From Streptomyces violaceusniger Tu 4113 (lineage in GTDB: Bacteria > Actinomycetota > Actinomycetes > Streptomycetales > Streptomycetaceae), in the NCBI RefSeq assembly GCF_000147815.2, contig NC_015957.1, positions 10,168,001-10,232,000 on the forward strand: DNA of 64,000 bases, given 5' to 3'. Made by a program: the position numbers and the translations under genes. Of the stretch, positions 10,929-19,223 are shown piece by piece. Each line of letters opens with the position of its first letter. Position 1 is the stretch's first letter. Under the pieces are notes generated by a model. The model worked only from the letters and a program-made list of their open reading frames with translations. It ran no database searches and was not told the DNA's origin.

Positions 10929-13417
10929 CCGGCCGTACGGCCCCCTCCGGCGGCTCCCGGCCGCCGCTGTCCCTCGAGGAGTACGCCGAGCGGGCACGCA
11001 CCCGGCTGGACCCGGCGGTCTGGGACTTCATCGAGGGCGGGGCCGGGGAGGAGCGGACGCTCGCCGCCAACCTGGCGGCGTTCGACCGCACCCGGCTGAG
11101 CCCCCGAGTCCTGACCGGGGTGGGTGAGTGCGACCCGTCCACCACGGTCCTGGGACGCCGGTGGGGGGCGCCGGTGGCCGTGGCGCCCATGGCCTACCAC
11201 ACCCTCATGCACCCCGACGGCGAGACGGCCACCGCGCGGGCCGCGGGCGCGGCCGGCCTCCCGCTCGTGGTGAGCACCTTCGCCGGGCGGACCTTCGCGG
11301 AGATCGCCGCGGCCGCCGGCTCGCCCCTGTGGCTCCAGGTCTACTGCTTCCGCGACCGCGACACGACCCGGCGGCTCATCGAACACGCGGCGGCCGCGGG
11401 CTTCGAGGCCCTGGTCCTGACCGTCGACACCCCGCGGCTCGGCCGCCGGCTGCGCGACCTGCGCAACGACTTCCGGCTGCCGCCGCATATCGTGCCCGCC
11501 AACCTGCCCGCGGACCAGGCCGATTACTCGTCCCCGTCCGAGCACGGCCGCACCGGCCTCGACCCCTCGCTCGACTGGTCGGTCATCGCCTGGCTGCGCT
11601 CGGTCGGCCAACTGCCCGTACTGGTCAAGGGCGTCCTGACCGCCGAGGACGCCCGGCGCGCGATCGACGCGGGCGCGGACGGCATCGTGGTCTCCAACCA
11701 CGGCGGACGGCAGCTGGACGGGGCACCGGCCACGCTGGACGTGCTCGCCCGGATCGCCGCCGCCGTGGACGGCCGCTGCCCCCTGCTGATGGACGGCGGC
11801 GTCCGCCGCGGCCGGGACGTCCTCGGCGCCCTCGCCCTGGGGGCGGACGCCGTACTGCTGGGCCGCCCGGTGCTGCACGGCCTGGCCGTGGCGGGCGCGG
11901 ACGGCGCGGCGGGCGTCCTGGACCTGGTCCTCGACGAGCTGTCGGAGGCCATGACGCTGACCGGCACCGCCACCGTCGCCGACGCCGACGCCTCGCTGCT
12001 GACCGGGGAGGATCCGCACCGCGGCGTGGCGGACACGTCGCTGCCGGCCGCGCCCGCGAACACTGCCACGCCCCAGAACACCGCCGCGACCGCGCTGCGC
12101 AAGCAGGACCTGCACCGCAGCGTGTCCGATCCGGTGCTGGACACCATGAACTTCCTCAACGAGATCACCGGCCGCTTCCCGGACGTGGTCTCCTTCGCCC
12201 CCGGAAGGCCGTACGAGGAGTTCTTCGACAAGGACGAGATCCTCGATCACATCCGCCGCTACCTCGACCACCTGGCCGCGGGCGGCGCCTCCGACCACGC
12301 CATCCGCACCGCGCTGTACCAGTACGGGCCGACCGCGGGCCAGATCCGCGGACTGATCTGCGACTCGCTCCGCGCCGACGAGGGCATCGACGCCGCACCG
12401 GAGGCGATCGTGGTGACGGTGGGCGCGCAGGAGGGGATGCTGCTGTCCCTGCGCGCGCTCTTCGCGGACCCCGCGGACGTCCTGCTGGTCGCCAGCCCCT
12501 GCTACGTGGGCATCACCGGAGCCGCCAGTCTGCTGCAGGTCCCCGTACACCCCGTCGAGGAGCGGGCCGACGGGCTGGACGTGGCCGATGTCGAGACCGC
12601 CGTCCTCGCCGAGCGGGCCCGGGGCCGCCGCCCCCGCGCCTTCTACGTGGTGCCGGACCATTCGAACCCGTCGGGCAACACCATGTCCCGGCGCGCCCGC
12701 GAGGAGCTGCTGGAACTGGCCGCCCGGCACGATCTGCTCATCCTCGAGGACAGCCCGTACCGGCTGGTCAGCCCCGGCGTCCAACTGCCCACCCTGAAGT
12801 CGATGGACCGGGCGCGGCGAGTGATCCACCTCGGGTCGTACTCGAAGTCGGTCTTCCCCAGCGCCCGCGTCGGATTCGTCGTCGCGGACCAGCCCGTGCG
12901 GGATCCGTCGGGGGCCGAAACACTGCTCGCCGACGAACTCGCCAAGATCAAGAGCATGGTGACGGTGAACACCCCGGCGCTGAGCCAGGCGGCCGTCGCC
13001 GGTGCCCTGCTGGCCTGCGGCGGCCGGCTCACCGAACGCAACGCGGTGCCCGCCAAGCACTACGGCGAGGCGCTCCGGGTCACCCTGGAGCAACTGGACC
13101 GCCACTTCCCCGAAGACGTCCGCGACCGGCTCGGCATCGGCTGGAACCGGCCAAGCGGCGGCTTCTTCCTCACCGTCCGGGTGCCGTTCCCCGCCGACAA
13201 CGCCGCGCTGCTGCGCTCGGCCGGGGACCACGCCGTCATCTGGACGCCGATGGCCTACTTCTACCCGGGCCCCGGCGGCGAGCGGTCGATCCGGCTCGCC
13301 TTCAGCTATCTGAGCCCCGCGGAGATCGAGGAGGGCATCGGGCGGTTCGCCGCCTTCCTCCGGGCGGAGATCGAGCGCTCCGGCGCCACCGTACCCACAC
13401 CGGGACGTGACACATGA
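10925..13417 (+). CDS. hmo-hpgT: Fused 4-hydroxymandelate oxidase / 4-hydroxyphenylglycine aminotransferase
   Basis: One 830-aa chain holds two enzymes. Residues about 1-365 are an FMN-dependent alpha-hydroxy acid oxidase (HmO) with catalytic His259 in SNHGGRQLDG and the MDGGVRRGRDVL segment. It oxidises 4-hydroxymandelate to 4-hydroxybenzoylformate. After an Ala/Thr-rich linker (about 365-395), residues 395-830 are a fold-type I PLP aminotransferase (HpgT), with VPDHSNPSGN and PLP Lys641 in GSYSKS. It yields L-4-hydroxyphenylglycine, with tyrosine as the usual amino donor. Many clusters encode these as separate proteins, so the fusion is worth noting. GTG 10925 overlaps the hmaS stop, and the stop overlaps the next gene (ATGA). 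Confidence 0.94.
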   Translation: MTGRTAPSGGSRPPLSLEEYAERARTRLDPAVWDFIEGGAGEERTLAANLAAFDRTRLSPRVLTGVGECDPSTTVLGRRWGAPVAVAPMAYHTLMHPDGETATARAAGAAGLPLVVSTFAGRTFAEIAAAAGSPLWLQVYCFRDRDTTRRLIEHAAAAGFEALVLTVDTPRLGRRLRDLRNDFRLPPHIVPANLPADQADYSSPSEHGRTGLDPSLDWSVIAWLRSVGQLPVLVKGVLTAEDARRAIDAGADGIVVSNHGGRQLDGAPATLDVLARIAAAVDGRCPLLMDGGVRRGRDVLGALALGADAVLLGRPVLHGLAVAGADGAAGVLDLVLDELSEAMTLTGTATVADADASLLTGEDPHRGVADTSLPAAPANTATPQNTAATALRKQDLHRSVSDPVLDTMNFLNEITGRFPDVVSFAPGRPYEEFFDKDEILDHIRRYLDHLAAGGASDHAIRTALYQYGPTAGQIRGLICDSLRADEGIDAAPEAIVVTVGAQEGMLLSLRALFADPADVLLVASPCYVGITGAASLLQVPVHPVEERADGLDVADVETAVLAERARGRRPRAFYVVPDHSNPSGNTMSRRAREELLELAARHDLLILEDSPYRLVSPGVQLPTLKSMDRARRVIHLGSYSKSVFPSARVGFVVADQPVRDPSGAETLLADELAKIKSMVTVNTPALSQAAVAGALLACGGRLTERNAVPAKHYGEALRVTLEQLDRHFPEDVRDRLGIGWNRPSGGFFLTVRVPFPADNAALLRSAGDHAVIWTPMAYFYPGPGGERSIRLAFSYLSPAEIEEGIGRFAAFLRAEIERSGATVPTPGRDT

Positions 13418-14523
13418 GAACCGCCGTCGTCGTCGGAACCGGGCTGATCGGGACGTCCATCGCCCTCGCCCTGAGCCGCCGGGGCGTCCTGGTGTACCTG
13501 GACGACGCCGACACCACGGCCGCCAGGACCGCCGAGGCCATGGGGGCCGGTTCGCTGGAGCTGCCCGCCGGGCAGGTGGACCTCGCCGTCCTGGCGGTGC
13601 CGCCCGCGAGCATCGGCACCGTGCTCGCCCGCTGCCAGCGGGACGGGCTGGCGCACACCTACACCGATGTGGCCAGCGTCAAGGTGCGGCCACACGAGGA
13701 GGTCCGCGCGGCCGGCGGCGATCCGTCCCGCTACATCGGCGGACATCCGCTGGCCGGCGCCGAGCGCTCCGGTCCGCTCGCGGCCCGCGCCGACCTCTTC
13801 GAGGGCCGCCCCTGGGTGCTGACCCCCTCGCCCCTCACCGATCGCTCGGCGCTCAACCGGGGGCTGGAGCTGGTCTCGCTGTGCGGTGGCGTCCCCGTCC
13901 TGATGGACACCGACGCCCACGACCGCGCCGTCGCCCTGACCTCGCACGCCCCGCATCTGGTCGCCTCGATGATGGCGGCCCGGCTGGAGCACGCCGAGGC
14001 CGAGCACATCCGGGTGTCGGGACAGGGGCTGCGGGACGTCACCCGCATCGCGGCGGGCGAACCCGCCCTGTGGAGCGACATCCTGACCGCGAACGCCGAC
14101 GCGGTGGCCGACGTCCTCGACGGTTTCGCCAAGGACCTGGAGCGGCTGATCGCCGTCCTGCGGGCGCTGCCCGGCGCGGAGTCCGAGGCGCGCCGGCAGG
14201 CCGCCGCCGATCTCCAGGAGCTGCTGCGGCGCGGCAACCGGGGCCACGCCCGCGTACCGCACAAACAGCGTTCGCAGCCCGCCGAGTACGTGGCGATCCC
14301 GGTGGCCATCCCGGACCAGCCCGGTGCGCTGGCCCGGCTGTTCTCCACCGTCGGGGAGGCCGGGGTCAACATCGAGGACGTGCGCATCGAGCACTCCCTC
14401 GACCAGCCGAGCGGTCTGGTCGAACTGCTCGTGGAGTCGACCTCCGTCGCGGGCGTACGGCGGGTGCTGGACGCCAACGGCTGGACCATGCGGGAAAAGC
14501 CCCTGCTGGTCGGCGACGCCTGA
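13414..14523 (+). CDS. Prephenate dehydrogenase with ACT domain
   Basis: A 369-aa TyrA-type protein. It has an N-terminal NAD-binding fold (VVGTGLIGTSIALAL), a dehydrogenase motif GGHPLAGAERSG with His111, and a C-terminal ACT domain from about residue 290 (IPVAIPDQPGALARLF). It oxidises prephenate to 4-hydroxyphenylpyruvate, the substrate of the HmaS encoded two genes upstream. A dedicated copy in the operon raises precursor supply, as in glycopeptide and CDA-type clusters. The ACT domain would normally sense aromatic amino acids; whether feedback control is kept cannot be seen. The gene overlaps its upstream neighbour by 4 nt and is followed by a terminator hairpin. Confidence 0.92.
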   Translation: MRTAVVVGTGLIGTSIALALSRRGVLVYLDDADTTAARTAEAMGAGSLELPAGQVDLAVLAVPPASIGTVLARCQRDGLAHTYTDVASVKVRPHEEVRAAGGDPSRYIGGHPLAGAERSGPLAARADLFEGRPWVLTPSPLTDRSALNRGLELVSLCGGVPVLMDTDAHDRAVALTSHAPHLVASMMAARLEHAEAEHIRVSGQGLRDVTRIAAGEPALWSDILTANADAVADVLDGFAKDLERLIAVLRALPGAESEARRQAAADLQELLRRGNRGHARVPHKQRSQPAEYVAIPVAIPDQPGALARLFSTVGEAGVNIEDVRIEHSLDQPSGLVELLVESTSVAGVRRVLDANGWTMREKPLLVGDA

Positions 14524-14537
14524 GGAATAAGGTATCC

Positions 14538-14564
14538 GGACCGGCTCCGCCCAGGAGCCGGTCC
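14538..14564. terminator. 11-bp perfect hairpin after the hydroxyphenylglycine operon
   Basis: GGACCGGCTCC (14538-14548) pairs exactly with GGAGCCGGTCC (14554-14564) around a 5-nt loop. It lies between the converging prephenate dehydrogenase and ABC1-kinase genes and probably terminates both. Confidence 0.8.
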
Positions 14565-14624
14565 ACGGGTGTGCGCAACGGGTGTCTTGTACCGCGTCGG
14601 CCAGGGTTCGCCCCGGCCCGGGCG

Positions 14625-16730
14625 CTAGAACGGGTCTTGGCTGTTGGGCCGGCGTATCGCCGTGTAGAGGGCGCGCAGCATGAGGATCGCGCTGACCGCG
14701 AGCACCTGATAGCCGAGCAGCGGGAACAGCTCCACCTCCGCGGTGACCCGGGGCCCGCGCCCGGTGCCGAACACCACCAGGACCACCCCCATCAGCCCCG
14801 TGCAGGCGGCCAGCAGCGTGACCGTCAACTGGTGGATCAGCCCGGAGACGAAGCGCCGCTCCCGCTCGTCGGCGAGCACCCGCACCCGGACCGTGAACCG
14901 CCCCTCCTCCAGCGACGCGCCGATCCGCTCCGCCCGCCGGGGCAGCCGCCGCAGCATCGGCAGCGCGGACAGGAACTCATGGGCCGCGCCCCGCGCCAGG
15001 GACGAGAACCCGGACGATATCCCGTCCTCCTCCTCGCTCCCCGCGCCCGTGCCTGTGCCTGTACCCGTGGCGCGGAACCGCAGCCGGGCGGTGAGGAGGT
15101 CCACGGCGATCGCCCGGGCCTCGTCGATCATGTTGAAGTCGGGGCTGACCCGGCCCAGGGTGCCCTCGATGGTCGCCAGGGCCCGGAAGACGGCGGCCAC
15201 CTCCGGCGGCACGGCGAGGCCGAACCGGGCGAGCAGTTGGAACAGCGCGGTGAACATCTCGGTGTCCGGCCGCGCCCCCACCCCCAGGTGCTGGGCCATG
15301 AACTGCCCCAACTCACGCTCCAGCAGCATCGAGTTGAGCATGAGGTCCTCGCTCCTGGTGGCCCGCGTGCCGAGCAGGGCCATCAGCGCGTCGTGCAGAC
15401 CGGCCCGGTCGCCGCGGTCGACGGCCACCAGCATCTCCTGCAGGGCGTGGCGTACGGTCGGGTCGATACGGCCCACCGAGCCGAAGTCGAGCAGGCCGAT
15501 CCGCCCGTCGTCGAGCAGCAGCACATTGCCCGGATGCGGATCGGCGTGGAACACCCCCGCCCGCAGGATCTGGTGGAGCATGGCGGCGAAGGCGGTCCTG
15601 GCGATCTGGCGGCGGTCCAGCCCCTTGCGGTCCGCGACGGCCGCCGCCCGGTCGAAGGTGACCCCCTCCAGCCACTCCTGGACCAGCACCCTGGCCGTGG
15701 TGAACTCCTCGTACACCCGGGGCACCCGCACCAGGGCGTCCGCCTCGTACCCGTCGCAGGACGCCGCCACCACCGCGGCGTTGTTGGCCTCGATCCGGAA
15801 GTCCAGTTCCTCCCGCACCGACGTGGAGAAGCCGTCGCCCAGATCCCGCAGCCCCATGGCGTGGGAGGACCGGGACCGCTGCTGGAGGCTGCGGGTGATC
15901 GCGACGACGATGTCCAGGTCGCGCTCGACCCGCTCGCGGATCCCCGGGCGCTGGACCTTGACCACGACCACCGGGCCCCCGGTCAGCTTGGCGCGGTGGA
16001 CCTGGGCGATGGAGGCGGCGGCGAGCGGGATCTGCTCGATCCACTCGAAGGCGTCGTCCACCGGCCTGCCCAGCTCCTCGCGCAGCAGCGCCGCCACGTC
16101 CCCCCATGGCGCGGGCGGCACATCGCTCTGCAGCCGGCTGAGTTCGTCGATGAAGTGCGGGGGCAGCAGATCGCGCCGGGTGGAGAGCAACTGGCCCAGT
16201 TTGATGAAGGCCCCGCCGCACTCCTCCAGCGCCAGCCGCAGCCCCCTGGCCATCCGCTCGCCGAACTCACCGGGCCGCAGGGCCCGTTCCAGACTGTGCC
16301 GGCTGCGCAGCGGACGGCTCAGGCCGTGGCGCATGAAGATCCGGCTGATCTGCGAATAGCGGCGGGTGCGCCGCAGCCGGCTGCGCAGCGCGCGCCACAG
16401 CCGCATGGGCAGCGCCCAACTGCCGCGCGGCAGAAAGACCTCGGCCAGCACCAGGGCGGCCATCGCGGCGAGGACGGACACCCCGACCTGGACCCCGTAC
16501 AGCACGCCCATGCTCTGCTGGTCGTGCATGGTCGGCTTGAAGGCGAGCATCGCGCCCAGCCCGGCCAGACCGGCGCCGAGGGCGCGCAGCGGCCCCACCC
16601 GGATGCCGAGCAGCCGGCCGGAGATCGCCGAGACGCCGAAGACGAAGACGCCCAGCGACGACACGGCGATCAGCACGATCAGCAGTCCGAAGGACAGGTC
16701 GTCGATGCTGGTGGCAGCCAGCCAGGTCAT
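14625..16730 (-). CDS. ABC1/UbiB family atypical kinase, membrane-anchored
   Basis: A 701-aa protein. Two or three N-terminal transmembrane segments (about 10-35 and 65-95) precede an ABC1/UbiB kinase-like domain with the family hallmarks KxGQ (FIKLGQLLSTR), the Ala-rich loop LAAASIAQVHRAKL, VVKVQRPGI, FHADPHPGN and LLDFGSVGR. Two C-terminal transmembrane segments (HQLTVTLLAACTGLMGVVLVVF and LGYQVLAVSAILMLRALY) follow. UbiB-like proteins support quinone or lipid metabolism through ATPase activity. No link to the biosynthetic cluster is evident, although the gene sits inside it. ATG 16730 is chosen for its GGGGGAA site; an upstream ATG lacks one. The peptide GTGTGTGTG near residue 580 comes from a short GT/CA-rich repeat. 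Confidence 0.87.
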   Translation of the reverse strand: MTWLAATSIDDLSFGLLIVLIAVSSLGVFVFGVSAISGRLLGIRVGPLRALGAGLAGLGAMLAFKPTMHDQQSMGVLYGVQVGVSVLAAMAALVLAEVFLPRGSWALPMRLWRALRSRLRRTRRYSQISRIFMRHGLSRPLRSRHSLERALRPGEFGERMARGLRLALEECGGAFIKLGQLLSTRRDLLPPHFIDELSRLQSDVPPAPWGDVAALLREELGRPVDDAFEWIEQIPLAAASIAQVHRAKLTGGPVVVVKVQRPGIRERVERDLDIVVAITRSLQQRSRSSHAMGLRDLGDGFSTSVREELDFRIEANNAAVVAASCDGYEADALVRVPRVYEEFTTARVLVQEWLEGVTFDRAAAVADRKGLDRRQIARTAFAAMLHQILRAGVFHADPHPGNVLLLDDGRIGLLDFGSVGRIDPTVRHALQEMLVAVDRGDRAGLHDALMALLGTRATRSEDLMLNSMLLERELGQFMAQHLGVGARPDTEMFTALFQLLARFGLAVPPEVAAVFRALATIEGTLGRVSPDFNMIDEARAIAVDLLTARLRFRATGTGTGTGAGSEEEDGISSGFSSLARGAAHEFLSALPMLRRLPRRAERIGASLEEGRFTVRVRVLADERERRFVSGLIHQLTVTLLAACTGLMGVVLVVFGTGRGPRVTAEVELFPLLGYQVLAVSAILMLRALYTAIRRPNSQDPF

Positions 16731-16835
16731 GGCACGTTCCCCCGGGTGCGATGAAGAGGGTGTCAACAGTAGTCCGGATCGTCCTGCTCGGACCGTGGCT
16801 GCCCGGATGTCATGCGGCAACCCGCCGGAAACAGA

Positions 16836-16871
16836 CCACGGGGCCCGACGTCAGGTGGTCGGGCCCCGTGG
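16836..16871 (-). terminator. 14-bp hairpin ending the type II PKS operon
   Basis: CCACGGGGCCCGAC (16836-16849) pairs with GTCGGGCCCCGTGG (16858-16871) around an 8-nt loop. It lies 22 nt past the mbtH stop codon, at the end of the long leftward operon. Confidence 0.8.
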
Positions 16872-16893
16872 CAAGGGAGGAGGTGGCCGTGCG

Positions 16894-17100
16894 TCAGCCC
16901 ATCGCCTCGATCAGGCTCTTGGGCCGCATGTCGGTCCAGTTCTCGTTGATGTAGTCCAGGCACGCCTGGCGGTTGTCCTGGCCGTGGACGACGGTCCAGC
17001 CCGCGGGTACCTCCGCGAAGGCCGGCCACAGCGAGTGCTGCCGCTCGTCGTTGACCAGCACGTAGTAGCTGCCGTTCTCGTCCTCGAAGGGGTTGCTCAT
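16894..17100 (-). CDS. MbtH-like protein
   Basis: A 68-aa protein with the full MbtH signature: [17 protein letters not shown] at the start, then [15 protein letters not shown] and NENWTDMRP with the conserved tryptophans. MbtH proteins bind NRPS adenylation domains and keep them folded and active, especially those for tyrosine-derived or beta-hydroxylated residues. It is the last gene of the leftward PKS operon, so acyl-chain and peptide genes are made together. Confidence 0.96.
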   Translation of the reverse strand: MSNPFEDENGSYYVLVNDERQHSLWPAFAEVPAGWTVVHGQDNRQACLDYINENWTDMRPKSLIEAMG

Positions 17101-17179
17101 GGCGTGATCGCCTTTCTGACAGGTCTATCGGGTCGACGAGGGTCTATGAGGTCTGTCGGTTCTTTTCGCGTACGTCCGG

Positions 17180-17893
17180 TCAGCCGCAGCCGCCGGCGTG
17201 CCCGGCGTCACCGGCCGGGACGAGTAGGGCGGGCTCGATCCCGCGGTCGTTCTCCGGCCGTTCGATGACGACGGTCCGGGTCTTGGCACGGACGCTCGCG
17301 ACAAAGCCCGAGAGCCGGTCCAGCCCCCAGAACTTGTCGTGCCGGTGGATGAAGAACGGCACTCCGAACACTCCGTCGCGGTCCACCGCGCGCAGCGCCT
17401 CGATGCCCCGCCGGCGGATCCGCGGATCGTCGGCCGCACCGGCCAACGCATCCGGGTCCAGGCCCAGTTCATGGCCGATCGCGGCCATGGTGGCGCGTTC
17501 GGAGATGTCGACGCCGTTCTCCCAGCGGGCCCGGTACACGGCGTCGATGAAGTCCCGCCCGCGGCCGGCGTCCTCGGCGACCAGATAGGCGAGATGGGAG
17601 ATGTCCCAGTTGGGAGCGGTGTCGATGGGCCAGACCATCCGCAGGCCGCGCTCGATGGCCGCCCGCTTGACGTCCTGCAGGATGTAGAAGTGCTTCTCCT
17701 TGGACATCGCGACATAGGGAAGGTGGATCCCGGCGTCGGCCAGCAGGCCCTCGCTCACCTCGTCCGGCTCCCAGTACGGGCGCCATTCGATCGCGTCCGC
17801 CACATCGGGGGCGTTCTCGGTGAGTTCACGGTAGGCGAGCCAGGAATAGGGGCTGCGGAGTGAGAAATACCAGCGCGGTGGCTTGACGGCCAA
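17180..17893 (-). CDS. DsbA-fold isomerase-like protein (2-hydroxychromene-2-carboxylate isomerase type)
   Basis: A 237-aa thioredoxin-fold protein of the DsbA/GST-kappa group. The N-terminus WYFSLRSPYSWLAYREL and the C-terminal GVPFFIHRHDKFWGLDRL are typical of HCCA-isomerase-like proteins. There is no CxxC pair, so disulfide chemistry is unlikely. Proteins of this type in cinnamoyl-lipid clusters have been proposed to isomerise a polyene double bond before ring closure (from memory); here that is inference from context. The start is TTG 17893 with AGGAGG 6 nt upstream. The C-terminus ends in a His/Gly/Cys-rich tail. Confidence 0.8.
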   Translation of the reverse strand: MAVKPPRWYFSLRSPYSWLAYRELTENAPDVADAIEWRPYWEPDEVSEGLLADAGIHLPYVAMSKEKHFYILQDVKRAAIERGLRMVWPIDTAPNWDISHLAYLVAEDAGRGRDFIDAVYRARWENGVDISERATMAAIGHELGLDPDALAGAADDPRIRRRGIEALRAVDRDGVFGVPFFIHRHDKFWGLDRLSGFVASVRAKTRTVVIERPENDRGIEPALLVPAGDAGHAGGCG

Positions 17894-17919
17894 CGGAACC
17901 TCCTGGGTTCGGGGCGATG

Positions 17920-18666
17920 CTAGATGGTGATGCCGCCGTCGATCTGGACGACGGAGCCCGTGACATAGGCCGCACGGTCCGAGACGAGGTACGAGACGAG
18001 GTCGGCGACCTCATCGGCCCGCCCCAGCCGCCCGAGCGGCACCGACTCCAGCGCCTTGTCCTTCACCTGGCCGGTGAGCACAGACGTCATATCGGTGTCG
18101 ATGAACCCCGGGGCGACGACATTGGCGCGGATTCCGTACCGCCCGACCTCCTTGGCCAGGGCCCGGGAGAAGCCGATGATCCCGGCCTTGGAGGCCGAGT
18201 AGTTGGACTGGGTGGCGTTGCCGTGCACACCGGCGACCGAGGAGATGTTGACGATCACCCCGCTCTTGCGCTTCATCATGCCGAACACCACGGAGCGGCA
18301 GACGTGGTAGACCCCGTCGAGGTTGACGTCCAGCACGTCATGCCATTCGTCGTCCTTCATCAGCAGCAGGGGGTTGTCACGGGTGATCCCGGCGGCGGTC
18401 ACGGCCGCGTCGATCGGGCCGAGGGTCTGCTCGGTCTCGGCGACCAGCGCGCGCACCGCCTCGGCGTCACGGACGTCGAGCTTGCGGCTGAGCACCCGGG
18501 CCCCGGCCTCGGTGACCTCCTTCTCCAGCTCCAGGGCGGCCGCCTCGTTCGACTGGTAGCAGAAGGCGACGTCGAAGCCGTCCCGCGCCAGACGCACCAC
18601 CGTGGCCCGGCCGATTCCCCGTGAACCGCCGGTGACCAGCGCCACCCGGGATGCGTTCTCTGCCAT
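17920..18666 (-). CDS. 3-oxoacyl-ACP reductase (FabG-like ketoreductase) of the type II PKS
   Basis: A 248-aa classical short-chain dehydrogenase. It has the NADPH motif TGGSRGIGRA near the start, VNISSVAGVHGN with catalytic Ser, the YSASK Tyr/Lys pair, and a C-terminus VTGSVVQIDGG typical of FabG. It would reduce the beta-keto group after each elongation, the step that makes this a reducing type II system. It lies 56 nt downstream of the dehydratase pair and 26 nt upstream of the isomerase-like gene. ATG 18666 has GGAG 6 nt before it. Confidence 0.93.
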   Translation of the reverse strand: MAENASRVALVTGGSRGIGRATVVRLARDGFDVAFCYQSNEAAALELEKEVTEAGARVLSRKLDVRDAEAVRALVAETEQTLGPIDAAVTAAGITRDNPLLLMKDDEWHDVLDVNLDGVYHVCRSVVFGMMKRKSGVIVNISSVAGVHGNATQSNYSASKAGIIGFSRALAKEVGRYGIRANVVAPGFIDTDMTSVLTGQVKDKALESVPLGRLGRADEVADLVSYLVSDRAAYVTGSVVQIDGGITI

Positions 18667-18722
18667 TGGTTCTCCAAAGCGATTCGGCCGGCCGCAGGGG
18701 GCCGGAGGTCTGTTGCCAGGGG

Positions 18723-19223
18723 TCAGGCGAGGGCGGGGGCGGGGGCCGCGTCCCCGGGCCGCAGCTCCGCCGCCGGGCGGAAGGCCAGCACCGCGAGACC
18801 GACTGTCAGAGCGGGCTCACCGGCCACCGTGGAACCGCCCTCGATGATCACGGTGTCGTCCACCACCCGGGTGATGGACGCCCGGTGTTCCAGTACGTCC
18901 CCCGGCAGCACCGGCCGGTGGTACTCGACCCCGGAGACGCTGCCGAAGAGCATGACCTGGCCGTCGAGCACATCGGGATCCGGCGACTCCCAGGTGGCCA
19001 GCAGCCCGGCCGACTGGCACCAGGACTCCAGCAGCAGCACCCGCGGATAGGCGTAAGCCTCCGCCGGCGCGTCCGGTCCGAGCCCCTGGTACCAGGGCTC
19101 ATTGCAGGTCACGGCCTTCACGGCGGTCACCCGCTCCCCCGGCACCACCTCGGTCACCCGGTCCAGCAGCAGCATCGGGAACCGGTGCGGCAGCACCTTT
19201 CTGATCTCCAACTGGCCGATCAT
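18723..19223 (-). CDS. FabZ-like dehydratase subunit lacking the catalytic His
   Basis: A 166-aa hotdog protein. The FabZ opening LPHRFPMLLLDRV and the helix VLLLESWCQSAGLL with the catalytic Glu are present. However, where FabZ has the His-containing GHFPxxP loop, this protein reads QGLGPDAPAEAYAYP, so the catalytic His is gone. It overlaps its partner gene by one base (TGATG), pointing to equal synthesis and a heterodimer in which the partner supplies the His. It would dehydrate 3-hydroxyacyl-ACP intermediates to enoyl-ACP. The tail is Ala/Pro-rich. Confidence 0.85.
   Translation of the reverse strand: MIGQLEIRKVLPHRFPMLLLDRVTEVVPGERVTAVKAVTCNEPWYQGLGPDAPAEAYAYPRVLLLESWCQSAGLLATWESPDPDVLDGQVMLFGSVSGVEYHRPVLPGDVLEHRASITRVVDDTVIIEGGSTVAGEPALTVGLAVLAFRPAAELRPGDAAPAPALA

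Noticed and set aside
9313..10997. Minus-strand frame of several hundred codons over hmaS
   Set aside because: Antisense to hmaS, whose iron ligands are intact.
14625..16730. ABC1 kinase as a biosynthetic gene
   Set aside because: It lies inside the cluster but is bounded by terminators on both sides, and its family acts in quinone or lipid metabolism; no evidence ties it to the product.
13407..16754. A 1115-codon open frame on the plus strand
   Set aside because: Its first part runs out of frame over the prephenate dehydrogenase gene and the rest is antisense to the ABC1-kinase gene; the product is Arg/Gly/His/Pro-rich and has no recognisable domain. Long antisense frames are usual in very GC-rich DNA.
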